Shown here piece after piece: positions 1-9,239 of a stretch of DNA of 64,000 bases; position 1 is the stretch's first letter; each line of letters starts with the position of its first letter. The position numbers and the translations under genes were made by a program. Where the stretch lies: the NCBI RefSeq assembly GCF_001613085.1, contig NZ_BDBR01000013.1, forward strand, positions 62,001 to 126,000, given 5' to 3'. Source of the DNA: Nocardia salmonicida NBRC 13393. Its GTDB lineage: Bacteria; Actinomycetota; Actinomycetes; Mycobacteriales; Mycobacteriaceae. The notes beneath the pieces are model-generated. The model was not told the DNA's origin and ran no database searches. It saw nothing but the letters and a program-made list of their open reading frames with translations.

Positions 1-333
1 GACGCGGTGCGGGCCTGCTTCCCCGCCGGCACGCTGTCGGGAGCGCCGAAGGTGCGGGCGATGGAACTGATCGAGGAGCTGGAACCGACCCGTCGCGGCA
101 TCTACGGCGGCGTGGTCGGCTACCTCGACTTCGCCGGTGACGCCGACACCGCCATCGCCATCCGCACCGCCCTGCTCAAGGACGGCACCGCCTATGTCCA
201 GGCCGGCGCGGGCGTGGTCGCCGACTCCGACCCGATCGCCGAGGACACCGAGGCCCGCAACAAGGCCATGGCGGTGCTCAAGGCGATCGCGGCCGCGCAG
301 ACCCTGCACACCTACGAAGGCGGTGCCCTATGA
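1..333 (+). CDS. trpE: Anthranilate synthase component I, C-terminal part (cut by window edge)
   Basis: Only the last 110 codons are present; the reading frame is already open at base 1. The protein makes anthranilate from chorismate and glutamine as the first step of tryptophan synthesis. The visible segment has the chorismate-enzyme signature: [24 protein letters not shown], then [12 protein letters not shown] with the conserved GG/GY loop, then the substrate-binding run [12 protein letters not shown] and the EDTEARNKA helix. The stop overlaps the start of the next gene (ATGA), so the two are translationally coupled in the trp operon. The assignment is secure because trpC, trpB and trpA follow; pabB or a salicylate synthase would not be expected in this context. 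Confidence 0.95.
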   Translation, partial: DAVRACFPAGTLSGAPKVRAMELIEELEPTRRGIYGGVVGYLDFAGDADTAIAIRTALLKDGTAYVQAGAGVVADSDPIAEDTEARNKAMAVLKAIAAAQTLHTYEGGAL

Positions 334-1079
334 CGGCCACCCCAGGAGAAGACGACACCGGACGGTCGGTCGACGCGACTGACGCCGACGTGCCGGGGAC
401 GGGCGCCACGCCCGCCCCGACGGCGAAGCCGATCGTTCCGGTCGTGTTGCTCGCGCTGGCGGCCGCCGGTCTGTGGGCGTCCTCGCGGATGACGTGGGTG
501 ACGGTGCACTCGGCCGACGGTCTCACCGAGCCGCGCACCGACGACCTCAACGGCGGGGTGTGGTTCGGCGCCCTCACCCCGCTTGCGCTGGTGCTGGTCG
601 CCTCGATCGCGGCGGTCTTCGCGGTCAAGGGCGTGCTGCGTCAGCTGCTCGGGGTGGTGATCTCGGTGGTGGCCGCGGCCGCCGCGGTGCCGGGCTTCGC
701 GCTGGCCGTCGGCGCGGGCAGGACCGCCGAACGGGCGGGCACACTGGCCGAGCTGCCGGTGCGCGCGGTGGTCAGCTCCGCCGAGACGCATCTCGCCCCC
801 GCGATCCTGTCGATCTTCGCGGCGGGCCTGGCACTGGCCGCGGGCATCCTGCTCACCCGCCGCCCCGGTGAACACGCCGAGGTCTCCGACAGATACGACA
901 ACCCCGTGTTCCGTAAGGCCGACGCCAGCGCCGCGGTGAGCAAGCAGAACACGGAGACCGGAACCGCGGCGCCACTGTCGGACCGGGTGCTGTGGGACGC
1001 GCTCGACGCGGGCACCGACCCGACCGACACCTCCGACACCTCGGGCGCCGACCAGCGTCCGGCCGAGGGAAACAAGTGA
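330..1079 (+). CDS. Trp biosynthesis-associated integral membrane protein (TIGR02234-like)
   Basis: A 249-residue protein whose ATG overlaps the trpE stop by four bases. It has a disordered polar N-terminus of about 35 residues, then four hydrophobic segments (roughly residues 36-52, 75-95, 100-125 and 152-172) and a hydrophilic, Asp/Thr-rich C-terminal tail of about 70 residues. Between the first two segments is a [10 protein letters not shown]-type extracytoplasmic loop. Actinobacterial trp operons commonly carry such a four-helix protein between trpE and trpC; its biochemical role is not established to my knowledge. The name rests on position plus topology. The 124-base gap that follows suggests trpC may have its own promoter. 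Confidence 0.85.
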   Translation: MTATPGEDDTGRSVDATDADVPGTGATPAPTAKPIVPVVLLALAAAGLWASSRMTWVTVHSADGLTEPRTDDLNGGVWFGALTPLALVLVASIAAVFAVKGVLRQLLGVVISVVAAAAAVPGFALAVGAGRTAERAGTLAELPVRAVVSSAETHLAPAILSIFAAGLALAAGILLTRRPGEHAEVSDRYDNPVFRKADASAAVSKQNTETGTAAPLSDRVLWDALDAGTDPTDTSDTSGADQRPAEGNK

Positions 1080-1203
1080 CCGGCAGCACCCCCGCCGCAG
1101 TGACACGCGCGACGGGCATTTATTCTTTACCAGCATCGGTGAGACAGCGCCTGAGGGGACTCTCGGGCGAGAAGTGCGTCTCCCCAGAAAGGATTCGAGC
1201 CAG

Positions 1204-2025
1204 ATGACGGTACTCGACTCGATTCTCGACGGGGTCCGAGCGGATGTTGCCGCTCGCGAAGCCCTCCTCGATTTTCAAGCGATCAAAGCTGCTGCTGCCG
1301 CGGTCAAGGGCCCGCTGGACGCACACGCCGCGCTGCACGAGGACGGAATCGGTGTCATCGCCGAGGTGAAGCGAGCCAGCCCCTCCAAGGGCGCGCTGGC
1401 CGACATCCCCGATCCCGCCGTGCTGGCCAAGGCCTACGAAGACGGGGGCGCGCGCATCATCAGCGTGCTCACCGAGGGTCGCCGCTTCGGCGGATCGCTC
1501 GACGATCTCGACGCCGTGCGCGCCGCCGTGAACATCCCGGTGCTGCGCAAGGACTTCGTCGTCGGTCCGTACCAGATCCACGAGGCCCGTGCCCACGGCG
1601 CCGACGTGATCCTGCTGATCGTGGCCGCGCTCGAACAGGACGTGCTGGCCTCGCTGATCGACCGCACCGAATCCCTCGGCATGACCGCCCTGGTGGAGGT
1701 GCACACCGAGGAAGAGGCCGACCGCGCCCTCGAAGCCGGTGCGACGGTGATCGGCATCAACGCGCGCAACCTCAAGACCCTCGAGGTCGACCGCGATGTG
1801 TTCGCGCGGATCGCGCCCGGCCTGCCCTCCGAGGTCATCCGGGTGGCCGAGTCCGGCATCCGCGGCACCGCCGACCTGCTGGCCTACGCCGGTGCGGGCG
1901 CCGATGCCGTGCTCGTCGGCGAGGGCCTGGTGACCAGCGGTAACCCACGTTCGGCCGTGTCCGAACTGGTGACCGCGGGCACGCACCCGTCCTGCCCGAA
2001 GCCGGCCCGCCGGAGCATCCGGTGA
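1204..2025 (+). CDS. trpC: Indole-3-glycerol phosphate synthase
   Basis: Converts CdRP to indole-3-glycerol phosphate in a TIM-barrel fold. Family landmarks are visible: the loop [10 protein letters not shown] holding the catalytic Lys/Ser, [15 protein letters not shown] with the second conserved Lys, [22 protein letters not shown] and ESGIRG near the C-terminus. I start at ATG 1204 (273 residues) because a purine-rich AGAAAGGA lies 8-15 bases upstream and because [11 protein letters not shown] is the usual family N-terminus; the frame stays open a little further upstream. The stop overlaps the GTG of trpB (GTGA). In the 124-base gap upstream there is a possible -10 (TATTCT, 1121-1126) but no convincing -35, and no Trp-codon leader peptide was found. 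Confidence 0.96.
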   Translation: MTVLDSILDGVRADVAAREALLDFQAIKAAAAAVKGPLDAHAALHEDGIGVIAEVKRASPSKGALADIPDPAVLAKAYEDGGARIISVLTEGRRFGGSLDDLDAVRAAVNIPVLRKDFVVGPYQIHEARAHGADVILLIVAALEQDVLASLIDRTESLGMTALVEVHTEEEADRALEAGATVIGINARNLKTLEVDRDVFARIAPGLPSEVIRVAESGIRGTADLLAYAGAGADAVLVGEGLVTSGNPRSAVSELVTAGTHPSCPKPARRSIR

Positions 2026-3290
2026 CGGTGCTTCCCCCGGCGAGCGCCGGTGTCGCGCAGCACTCCGACTACGAACCCGACGCGGGCGGCCACTTCGGCG
2101 TCTACGGTGGACGCCACGTCCCCGAGGCGCTGATGGCCGTGATCGAAGAGGTCACCGCCGAGTACGACAAGATCCGCACCGATCGCACCTTCCTCGACGA
2201 GCTCGACCGGTTGCAGCGCGACTACACCGGCCGTCCGTCGCCGGTGTTCGAATGCACCGGGCTGGCCGCGCATGCCGGTGGCGCGCGGATCTTCCTCAAG
2301 CGCGAGGATCTCAACCACACCGGCTCGCACAAGATCAACAATGTGCTCGGCCAAGCCCTGCTCGCCAAGCGGATGGGCAAGACCCGCGTCATCGCCGAGA
2401 CCGGAGCGGGCCAGCACGGCGTCGCGACCGCCACCGCGTGCGCGCTGCTCGGCCTCGACTGCGTGATCTACATGGGCGCGGTCGACACCGCCCGCCAGGC
2501 GCTGAACGTGGCCCGCATGCGGCTGCTCGGCGCCGAGGTGATTCCGGTGACCTCGGGTTCGCAGACTCTCAAGGACGCCATCAACGAGGCGTTGCGCGAC
2601 TGGGTCAGCCACGCCGACGACACCTTCTACTGCTTCGGCACCGCCGCGGGCCCGCACCCGTTCCCACTGCTGGTGCGCGATTTCCAGCGCGTGATCGGTT
2701 TGGAAGCGCGCGAGCAGATCCAGACCACGGAGCAGGCGGGCAGGCTGCCCGATGCCGTCGTGGCCTGTGTCGGCGGCGGTTCCAACGCCATCGGCATCTT
2801 CCACGCGTTCATTCCCGACGCGGGCGTGCGCCTCGTCGGTTTCGAAGCGGCCGGTGACGGCGTCGAAACCGGGCGGCACGCGGCCACCTTCACCGGCGGC
2901 ACCCCCGGCGCGTTCCAGGGCGCGTACTCGTACCTGCTGCAGGACGAGGACGGCCAGACCATCGAATCGCATTCGATCTCGGCCGGTCTGGACTACCCGG
3001 GCGTCGGCCCCGAGCACGCCCACCTCAAGGACATCGGCCGCGCCGAATACCGGCCGATCACCGACACCGAGGCGATGGACGCGCTGCTGCTGCTCTCGCG
3101 CACCGAGGGCATCATCCCGGCGATCGAGTCCGCGCACGCGGTGGCGGGCGCGCTGAAGCTGGGCAAGGAGCTCGGCGAGGGCGCGGTCATCCTGGTCAAC
3201 CTGTCCGGTCGCGGCGACAAGGACATGGACACCGCGGGCCGCTGGTTCGGCCTGTTCGATGACGATGCCGCCGAGGAGAACAAGCAGTGA
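2022..3290 (+). CDS. trpB: Tryptophan synthase beta chain
   Basis: PLP-dependent subunit that joins indole to serine. The Schiff-base lysine is in HTGSHKINN (about Lys104), followed by the catalytic AETGAGQHG segment and the phosphate-binding [10 protein letters not shown] loop; GRGDKD is near the C-terminus. The 422-residue length is normal for TrpB1. The GTG start overlaps the trpC stop, and the trpB stop overlaps the trpA GTG, so the three genes form one tightly coupled unit. The N-terminal 20 residues before [16 protein letters not shown] are slightly long, as is common in this order. Confidence 0.97.
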   Translation: MTVLPPASAGVAQHSDYEPDAGGHFGVYGGRHVPEALMAVIEEVTAEYDKIRTDRTFLDELDRLQRDYTGRPSPVFECTGLAAHAGGARIFLKREDLNHTGSHKINNVLGQALLAKRMGKTRVIAETGAGQHGVATATACALLGLDCVIYMGAVDTARQALNVARMRLLGAEVIPVTSGSQTLKDAINEALRDWVSHADDTFYCFGTAAGPHPFPLLVRDFQRVIGLEAREQIQTTEQAGRLPDAVVACVGGGSNAIGIFHAFIPDAGVRLVGFEAAGDGVETGRHAATFTGGTPGAFQGAYSYLLQDEDGQTIESHSISAGLDYPGVGPEHAHLKDIGRAEYRPITDTEAMDALLLLSRTEGIIPAIESAHAVAGALKLGKELGEGAVILVNLSGRGDKDMDTAGRWFGLFDDDAAEENKQ

Positions 3291-4087
3291 GCCAGCAGTC
3301 CCGTCTCGCGAACACCTTCGCCGCCGCGCGTAGCGAAGGTCGGGCCGCCCTGATCGGGTACCTGCCCGCGGGCTTTCCCGACCTCGCCGGATCCATCGCC
3401 GCCTGCCGCGCCCTGGTCGAAGCCGGGTGCGACATCGTCGAAGTGGGCGTCGCCTACTCCGATCCGGTGATGGACGGCCCGGTCATCCAGGCCGCCGCCG
3501 AGCAGGCGCTGCGCAGTGGGGTACGCGTACGTGACGTGTTCTCCGTCGTCGAGGCGATCGCCGACGCCGGTGGTCAGGCCGTAGTGATGAGCTACTGGAA
3601 CCCGGTGCTCAGCTACGGCGTCGACACCTTCGCCCGCGACCTGGCCGCGGCCGGTGGCGCCGGGATGATCACCCCGAACCTGATTCCCGACGAGGCCGAC
3701 GACTGGTTCGTCGCCTCGTCCACCCACAATCTGGATCGCATCTTCCTGGTCGCACCGTCCTCGACCGAAGAGCGTCTGGTCAAGACCCTCGAGGCCTCGC
3801 GTGGCTTCATCTACGCGGCCTCGACCATGGGTGTGACCGGTGCGCGCGACGCGGTCTCCTCGGCCGCACCCGCGCTGTGCTCGCGCATCCGCGCGCATTC
3901 CGACATCCCGATCGGCGTCGGCCTCGGCGTGCGTTCGGGTGCGCAGGCCGCCGAGATCGCCGCGTACGCCGACGGCGTCATCGTCGGTTCGGCGCTGGTC
4001 TCGGCGGTACCCGAGGGCCTCGACGCGGTCCGCGCACTGACCGCCGAGCTAGCTGAAGGCGTGCGCGCGGCGGCCGTTCGTTCCTGA
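3287..4087 (+). CDS. trpA: Tryptophan synthase alpha chain
   Basis: A 266-residue TIM-barrel subunit that cleaves indole-3-glycerol phosphate and passes indole to TrpB. The catalytic acids sit in [15 protein letters not shown] (Glu52 and Asp63 by this numbering). [11 protein letters not shown] near the N-terminus, [12 protein letters not shown] in the middle, and GVGLGVRS with GVIVGSALV at the C-terminus are family hallmarks that bind the substrate phosphate. The GTG start overlaps the trpB stop. It is the last gene of the operon and is followed within 12 bases by a perfect 34-base palindrome acting as terminator. Confidence 0.97.
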   Translation: MSQQSRLANTFAAARSEGRAALIGYLPAGFPDLAGSIAACRALVEAGCDIVEVGVAYSDPVMDGPVIQAAAEQALRSGVRVRDVFSVVEAIADAGGQAVVMSYWNPVLSYGVDTFARDLAAAGGAGMITPNLIPDEADDWFVASSTHNLDRIFLVAPSSTEERLVKTLEASRGFIYAASTMGVTGARDAVSSAAPALCSRIRAHSDIPIGVGLGVRSGAQAAEIAAYADGVIVGSALVSAVPEGLDAVRALTAELAEGVRAAAVRS

Positions 4088-4098
4088 GAGTTCGCACG

Positions 4099-4132
4099 AT
4101 GGGCCCGGCCGCTGATCAGCGGCCGGGCCCAT
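4099..4132 (+). terminator. trp operon terminator (perfect 34-base palindrome)
   Basis: The bases from 4099 to 4132 form an uninterrupted inverted repeat centred on TGATCA, with GGGCCCGGCCGC arms. There is no T-run after it, which is usual for high-GC actinobacterial terminators. It lies just after trpA and 77 bases before lgt. Confidence 0.85.
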
Positions 4133-4208
4133 CGCTCGTCACCGGCCCGTCGTCCGCCGTCCGGGTCGCGGCAACACGCCCGTAAGCCTCTCCACTAACG
4201 TGGGCCGG

Positions 4209-5318
4209 GTGAACTCAGTCCTGGCTTACATTCCGAGTCCGCCCCAGGGGGTCTGGCACCTCGGACCCTTCCCGCTGCGGGCGTACGCACTGTTCATCAT
4301 TCTCGGCATCGTCGTCGCCATCTGGTGGGGTGAACGGCGGTGGCGCGAGCGCGGTGGTCAGCCGGGCGCCGTGCTCGATGTCGCGATGTTCGCGGTGCCG
4401 TTCGGTCTGGTCGGCGGCCGGATCTATCACGTGGCCACCGACTGGCAGAAGTACTTCGGCGAGGGCAAGCACCCCGTCGAGGCGCTCTATATCTGGCAGG
4501 GCGGCCTCGGCATCTGGGGTGCGGTGTTCTTCGGCGCCATCGGCGCCTGGATCGGCTGCCGGATGTACAAGATCCCGCTGCCCGCGCTCGGCGACGCGGT
4601 CGCGCCCGCGGTGCTGCTGGCGCAGGCGATCGGCCGGCTCGGCAACTACTTCAATCAGGAGCTCTACGGACGCGCCACCGAGGTCCCGTGGGGCCTGGAG
4701 ATCTACGAGCGGTTCGACCCGGAGACCGGCGCGCGCGACATGATGAACGGGGTGTCGACCGGGCGAGTGCTCGAAGTCGTGCAGCCGACGTTCCTCTACG
4801 AGCTCGTCTGGAACGTGCTGGTCGTCGTCGCGCTGGTGCTGCTCGACAGGCGCTACAAGATCGGTCACGGTCGCCTGTTCGCGCTCTATGTCGCGGGCTA
4901 CAGCTTCGGCCGGTTCTTCGTCGAACTGCTGCGCAACGACGAAGCCACTCACATTCTCGGCATCAGGATCAACTCGTTCACCTCCGCACTCGTCTTCCTC
5001 GCCGCCATGGCCTACTTCGCGTTGGCGACCAAGGGTCGCGAGACACCGGCGCAGCTGCAGCCCGATGCTGAGCCACGCCCCTGGCCGTGGCAGTTCTCCG
5101 CGCTGCGGGCGGCCGGTGCGGCCGACGACACCGTGGTGGCGACGGACGCCGAGACCGCGGCCGTCGATGTCACGAAGAAGTTGGATTCCGCTGCGGTGGA
5201 AAAGGATTCGGGCGATGCGGCCGAGGAGAAGGCCGCGGCGGAGGTGAGCGGCGAGGACTCCGCGTCCACGACCGACGACTCCGCGGAGTCGACGAAATCA
5301 GGTGCGAAGAAGTCCTGA
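4209..5318 (+). CDS. lgt: Prolipoprotein diacylglyceryl transferase
   Basis: Membrane enzyme that transfers diacylglycerol from phosphatidylglycerol to the lipobox cysteine of prolipoproteins. The family signature GRLGNYFNQELYG is present, with YIPSPPQGVWHLGPFPLRAYAL at the N-terminus, GGRIYHVATDW, and about seven membrane segments. The last 80 or so residues are an acidic, Ala/Glu/Ser-rich cytoplasmic tail, an extension often seen in actinobacteria. The GTG at 4209 is preferred over the GTG at 4200 because a TAACGT -10 hexamer (4196-4201) ends 7 bases before it, so the transcript would begin on this codon. Lipoprotein clients occur in this window (6241, 13166 and 26253). Confidence 0.95.
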   Translation: MNSVLAYIPSPPQGVWHLGPFPLRAYALFIILGIVVAIWWGERRWRERGGQPGAVLDVAMFAVPFGLVGGRIYHVATDWQKYFGEGKHPVEALYIWQGGLGIWGAVFFGAIGAWIGCRMYKIPLPALGDAVAPAVLLAQAIGRLGNYFNQELYGRATEVPWGLEIYERFDPETGARDMMNGVSTGRVLEVVQPTFLYELVWNVLVVVALVLLDRRYKIGHGRLFALYVAGYSFGRFFVELLRNDEATHILGIRINSFTSALVFLAAMAYFALATKGRETPAQLQPDAEPRPWPWQFSALRAAGAADDTVVATDAETAAVDVTKKLDSAAVEKDSGDAAEEKAAAEVSGEDSASTTDDSAESTKSGAKKS

Positions 5319-5340
5319 TCCGCGACAGTTTTCGTGGACT

Positions 5341-5375
5341 CGGCGGGCGTCCGGCAACATTGCGGACGCCCGCCG
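5341..5375 (+). terminator. Hairpin after lgt
   Basis: A 13-bp perfect stem (arms 5341-5353 and 5363-5375, beginning CGGCGGGCGTCCG) with a 9-base loop lies 23 bases after the lgt stop. It is a good candidate terminator. The remaining sequence to the next gene (5376-5542) shows nothing else recognisable. Confidence 0.75.
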
Positions 5376-5542
5376 CGATATTCCGAATGTATGGCGAGCA
5401 CCGATCGGTGACACCCGACAAGACAACACAGGGCAGTACCGGCAACAATGTCGGCGTGATCGTCGCGGGCGCACCGCCGTTCGGCCGATCGCCACTGGCC
5501 GGGGGCCACGATGGGTACCCGCACGAATGATGGAGGACATGA

Positions 5543-6070
5543 GTGACCGACCCCTACAACCCCAATCCCCAGTACGGCCCTGACCTGAGCAAGCCGCAGG
5601 ACGGCGGCTCGCAGCCGCAGTACGGTCAGCCGGCCTACGGTCAGCCTTCCGATCCGTACGCCCAGCAGCCGCAGCCCGGCTACGGCCAGCCGCAGTACGG
5701 TGCGCCGCAGCCGCAGTACGGTCAGCCCGCCGACCCGTACGCCCAGCAGCCGCAGCCGGGTTACGGTGCCGCGCCGTACGGGGCCATGCCGCAGGGCTAC
5801 AACCCGAACGATCCGGAAGCGCCCTACGGCCGGGACATGTACGGCGTGCCCTTCTCGGACAAGCAGAAGCTGATGGCCGGTCTGCTGCAGATCTTCCTCG
5901 GCAGCTTCGGTGTCGGCCGCTTCTACCTCGGCTACACCGGCCTCGGTATCGCCCAGATCGCGGTCACCTGGCTGACCTGTGGCCTCGGCGCCATCTGGCC
6001 GCTGATCGACGGCATCATGATGCTCACCGGCAAGGTGCCCGATGCGCAGGGTCGTCCGCTGCGCGACTGA
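5543..6070 (+). CDS. TM2 domain-containing membrane protein with Gln/Pro/Tyr-rich N-terminus
   Basis: 175 residues. The first 95 or so residues are low-complexity repeats of the type QPQYGQP and DPYAQQPQPGYG. The C-terminal 70 residues are a TM2 domain: a lysine-rich SDKQKLMAGLLQIFLGSFGVGRFYLGYTGLG, two helices, and a conserved GLGAIWPLIDGIMML turn. The GTG start is chosen because GGAGG lies 6 bases upstream; an overlapping ATG at 5539 is in another frame. Proteins of this kind have no firmly known role. The repeats are nearly identical at DNA level, so copy number could vary between strains. Confidence 0.85.
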   Translation: MTDPYNPNPQYGPDLSKPQDGGSQPQYGQPAYGQPSDPYAQQPQPGYGQPQYGAPQPQYGQPADPYAQQPQPGYGAAPYGAMPQGYNPNDPEAPYGRDMYGVPFSDKQKLMAGLLQIFLGSFGVGRFYLGYTGLGIAQIAVTWLTCGLGAIWPLIDGIMMLTGKVPDAQGRPLRD

Positions 6071-6094
6071 TTCGTCGCGCATACGGGGATGTAG

Positions 6095-6127
6095 ACGGGT
6101 GCTCTGCTCACGTGGAGCGCCCGTTTT
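6095..6127 (+). terminator. Intrinsic terminator after the TM2 gene
   Basis: A 10-bp stem (ACGGGTGCTC at 6095-6104 against GAGCGCCCGT at 6115-6124, one G-T pair) is followed by TTTT, 25 bases downstream of the stop codon. Confidence 0.8.
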
Positions 6128-6240
6128 CGCGTTTCCCCACCGGTATTGCGATCACGGTGAGCGATACTCTGTGTCGGTCTGTGGCGGCGCCGTAGCGTCG
6201 CTGGGCCTGCGCGTGCCCCATACGCGCAGCGGAGAAAGGG

Positions 6241-6999
6241 ATGTCCGTGCGCAAATTCATTGCCGCCGCCGTACTCGCTGTCGTCGCCGCGACTGGCCTG
6301 TCGGCCTGCTCGTCCGCCTCGGACCCGAATGTGCTGAAGGTCGGCACCGAGGGCACCTACGCGCCGTTCAGCTACCAGGAGGGCGGCACGCTCACCGGCT
6401 ACGACGTCGAGGTCGCTCGCGCGGTCGGCGAGAAGCTCGGCAAGCGGGTCGAATTCGTGCAGACCCCCTGGGACTCGATCTTCGCAGGTCTCGAGTCCCA
6501 GCGTTTCGATCTGGTCGCCAACCAGGTCACCGTGAACCCCGAGCGCACGGCCAAGTACGCGCTGTCGCAGCCCTATACGACTTCCGAGGGCGTGATCGTC
6601 ACCAAGTCCGACAACACCACCATCACCTCGCTGGCGAGCCTGGCGGGCAAGACCACCGCGCAGTCGGCCACCAGTAACTGGAGCAAGGTCGCCGCGGGCG
6701 CGGGCGCGAAAGTCGAAGCGGTGGAAGGGTTCGTGCAGGCGGTACAGCTGCTGAAGGCCGGTCGGGTCGACGCCACCGTCAACGACACCCTCGCCGTGGG
6801 CGAGTACACCAAGAAGACCGGTGACACCGGCATCAAGGTCGCGGCCCAGACCGGCGAGACCAGCAAGCAGGCCTTCGCCGCCCGCAAGGACGACACCGCG
6901 TTGATCACCGACGTCGACAAGGCGCTCGCGGAGCTGCGGGCCGACGGCACCCTAGCTCGGCTGTCGGAGAAGTACTTCGGCACCGACGTCAGCAAATAG
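6241..6999 (+). CDS. Polar amino-acid ABC transporter, substrate-binding lipoprotein
   Basis: 252 residues with a lipoprotein signal (positively charged MSVRK, hydrophobic core, LSAC lipobox ending at Cys23) followed by a family-3 periplasmic-binding fold: LKVGTEGTYAPFSYQEGGTLTGYDVEVARAVGEKLG is the classic N-terminal lobe, then FDLVANQVTVNPERTAKYALSQPY. A strong GGAGAAAGGG precedes the ATG. The permease gene follows after 3 bases, but no ATPase gene is adjacent, so the complex must borrow one from elsewhere. The substrate is probably a polar or sulphur amino acid; the sequence alone does not say which. Confidence 0.92.
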   Translation: MSVRKFIAAAVLAVVAATGLSACSSASDPNVLKVGTEGTYAPFSYQEGGTLTGYDVEVARAVGEKLGKRVEFVQTPWDSIFAGLESQRFDLVANQVTVNPERTAKYALSQPYTTSEGVIVTKSDNTTITSLASLAGKTTAQSATSNWSKVAAGAGAKVEAVEGFVQAVQLLKAGRVDATVNDTLAVGEYTKKTGDTGIKVAAQTGETSKQAFAARKDDTALITDVDKALAELRADGTLARLSEKYFGTDVSK

Positions 7000-7002
7000 C
7001 GG

Positions 7003-7674
7003 ATGGATCCGGCTACCTGGGAGCTGATCCGGCAGAACCTGGTGCCGATGCTGAAGGCCACGGTGACGATGACGTTGCCGCTGACCGCGATCAGTTTCGT
7101 CATCGGTCTCGCCATCGCGGTGGGTGTCGCGCTCGCGCGGATGTCGACCCGGCGGGTGCTGTCGCTGCCGGCCCGCTTCTACATCTCGATCATTCGTGGC
7201 ACCCCGCTGCTGGTGCAGTTGTTCATCGTGTTCTACGCCCTGCCGCAGTTCGGGATCGTCATCGATCCGTTCCCGGCGGCGGTGATCGCGTTCAGCCTCA
7301 ATGTCGGTGGATACGCGGCGGAGGTAGTGCGCTCGTCGATCATGAGCGTGGCGCACGGGCAGTGGGAGGCCGCGCAATCGCTGGGCATGTCCTATGTCCA
7401 GACGCTCTGGGACATCGTGTTCCCGCAGGCCGCCCGGATCGCGGTACCCCCGCTGTCGAACACGCTGATCTCGCTGGTCAAGGACACTTCTCTGGCTTCG
7501 ACCATCCTGGTCACCGAACTGCTGCGCACCGCCCAGCTCGCCGCCGCGCCCACCTTCGACTTCTTCGCCCTCTACGGCGTCGCGGCGCTCTACTACTGGG
7601 TGATCTGCCTGATTCTCGGCTTCGGCCAAACTCGTCTGGAGACAAGGCTTTCCCGACACGTAGCAGTTCGGTGA
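7003..7674 (+). CDS. Amino-acid ABC transporter permease
   Basis: 223 residues with about five membrane helices and the HisM/GlnP-type binding-protein-dependent permease domain. The ATPase-contact EAA loop is visible as EAAQSLGMSYVQTLWDIVFPQAARIAVPPLSN. RGTPLLVQLF near the centre is typical of the polar amino-acid subgroup. It is 3 bases downstream of the lipoprotein and certainly cotranscribed. No nucleotide-binding subunit follows; pyk starts 145 bases further on. Confidence 0.93.
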   Translation: MDPATWELIRQNLVPMLKATVTMTLPLTAISFVIGLAIAVGVALARMSTRRVLSLPARFYISIIRGTPLLVQLFIVFYALPQFGIVIDPFPAAVIAFSLNVGGYAAEVVRSSIMSVAHGQWEAAQSLGMSYVQTLWDIVFPQAARIAVPPLSNTLISLVKDTSLASTILVTELLRTAQLAAAPTFDFFALYGVAALYYWVICLILGFGQTRLETRLSRHVAVR

Positions 7675-7818
7675 CAAGTGATTTCGTGAACACATGGGTA
7701 ACTCATCGGGAACGCTCGGCCCCGTTCCGTCGATAACCGCCGGTCCGGTCGATAGGTGAGGACAACCCCCCGACCGGCAAAATTCGCGGAGCGGCGGACA
7801 AGCATTAGGCTAGGGGCC

Positions 7819-9237
7819 GTGATGCGACGGACGAAGATTGTGTGCACCTTGGGCCCGGCCACTGCCACCCAGGATCGTATTCGTGAGCTCGTCGAAAGCG
7901 GCATGGATGTGGCCCGGCTGAACTTCAGCCACGGCGACCACGCCGACCACGCCGACAACTACAAGATGGTTCGCGCGGCCTCCGACGAGACCGGCCGCGC
8001 GGTCGGCATCCTCGCCGATCTCCAGGGCCCCAAGATCCGCCTCGGCCGCTTCGCCGACGGCAAGACCGTGTGGGCCAACGGCGAGCAGGTGCGGATCACC
8101 GTCGACGAGGTCGACGGCACCCACGACCGTGTTTCGACCACCTACAAAGAGCTCGCCCAGGACGCCAAGGCCGGTGACCGGCTGCTCGTCGACGACGGCA
8201 AGGTCGGCCTCACGGTGGAATCCGTCGAGGGCAACGACGTCGTCTGCCGGGTGACCGAGGGCGGTCCGGTGAGCAACAACAAGGGCCTGTCGCTGCCCGG
8301 CATGAACGTGTCGGTGCCCGCCCTGTCCGAAAAGGACATCGCCGACCTGGAATTCGCCCTGGATTTGGGCGTCGACTTCATCGCGCTGTCGTTCGTGCGC
8401 TCGCCGTCCGACATCGAACTCGTGCACGACATCATGGACCGCGTCGGCCGTCGGGTCCCGGTGATCGCCAAGCTGGAGAAGCCGGAGGCGATCGAGAACC
8501 TCGAGGCGATCGTGCTGGCCTTCGACGCGGTGATGGTCGCCCGCGGTGACCTCGGTGTCGAGCTGCCGCTCGAGCAGGTGCCGCTGGTGCAGAAGCGCGC
8601 GATCCAGATGGCGCGCGAGAACGCCAAGCCGGTCATCGTCGCCACCCAGATGCTCGAGTCGATGATCGAGAACTCGCGCCCCACCCGCGCGGAAGCCTCC
8701 GATGTCGCCAACGCGGTGCTCGATGGCGCCGACGCGGTGATGCTGTCGGGTGAGACCTCGGTCGGCGCATGGCCGATCGACGCGGTGCGCACCATGGCCC
8801 GCATCGTGACCGCGGTCGAGTCCGAGACGTCGCGGGTGCCACCCCTGACCCACGTGCCCCGCACCAAGCGTGGCGTGATCTCCTACGCCGCCCGCGATAT
8901 CGGCGAGCGGCTCAACGCCAAGGCGCTGGTGGCCTTCACCCAGTCCGGTGACACCGTTCGCCGCCTCGCCCGCCTGCACACCCCGCTGCCGCTGCTGGCG
9001 TTCACCCCGATGCCGGAGGTCCGCAGCCAGCTCACCCTGACCTGGGGCACCGAGACGTTCATCGTGCCGATGGTGGACACCACCGACGCGATGATCCACC
9101 AGGTGGATCAGGCGCTCCTGTCGCTGGAGCGTTATCGCAAGGGTGACCTGGTGGTCATCGTCGCCGGTTCCCCTCCGGGTACCGTCGGTTCCACCAACCT
9201 GATCCACGTGCACCGCATCGGCGAAGAGGACCACTAG
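7819..9237 (+). CDS. pyk: Pyruvate kinase
   Basis: Last step of glycolysis, phosphoenolpyruvate plus ADP to pyruvate plus ATP. Landmarks: TKIVCTLGPAT at the N-terminus, MDVARLNFSHGDH, DLQGPKIRLGRF, the signature VIAKLEKPEAIENLEAIV with the catalytic Lys, MVARGDLGVELP, and RPTRAEASDVANAVLDGADAVMLSGETS. Starting at GTG 7819 gives 472 residues, the length I recall for the M. tuberculosis enzyme. A TAGGCT hexamer at 7806-7811 ends 7 bases before that GTG, which suggests a leaderless transcript; the ATG at 7822 is the alternative. tesB follows after only 2 bases. Confidence 0.96.
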   Translation: MMRRTKIVCTLGPATATQDRIRELVESGMDVARLNFSHGDHADHADNYKMVRAASDETGRAVGILADLQGPKIRLGRFADGKTVWANGEQVRITVDEVDGTHDRVSTTYKELAQDAKAGDRLLVDDGKVGLTVESVEGNDVVCRVTEGGPVSNNKGLSLPGMNVSVPALSEKDIADLEFALDLGVDFIALSFVRSPSDIELVHDIMDRVGRRVPVIAKLEKPEAIENLEAIVLAFDAVMVARGDLGVELPLEQVPLVQKRAIQMARENAKPVIVATQMLESMIENSRPTRAEASDVANAVLDGADAVMLSGETSVGAWPIDAVRTMARIVTAVESETSRVPPLTHVPRTKRGVISYAARDIGERLNAKALVAFTQSGDTVRRLARLHTPLPLLAFTPMPEVRSQLTLTWGTETFIVPMVDTTDAMIHQVDQALLSLERYRKGDLVVIVAGSPPGTVGSTNLIHVHRIGEEDH

Positions 9238-9239
9238 TA

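Noticed and set aside
1080-1203. Possible Trp leader peptide or attenuator before trpC
   Set aside because: No short frame with tandem TGG codons and no convincing alternative hairpins; only a 5-bp GGGGA/TCCCC stem.
5543-5790. CRISPR-like array suggested by repeats in the TM2 gene
   Set aside because: The repeats are in-frame codons for a Gln/Pro/Tyr-rich tail, without unique spacers of constant length.
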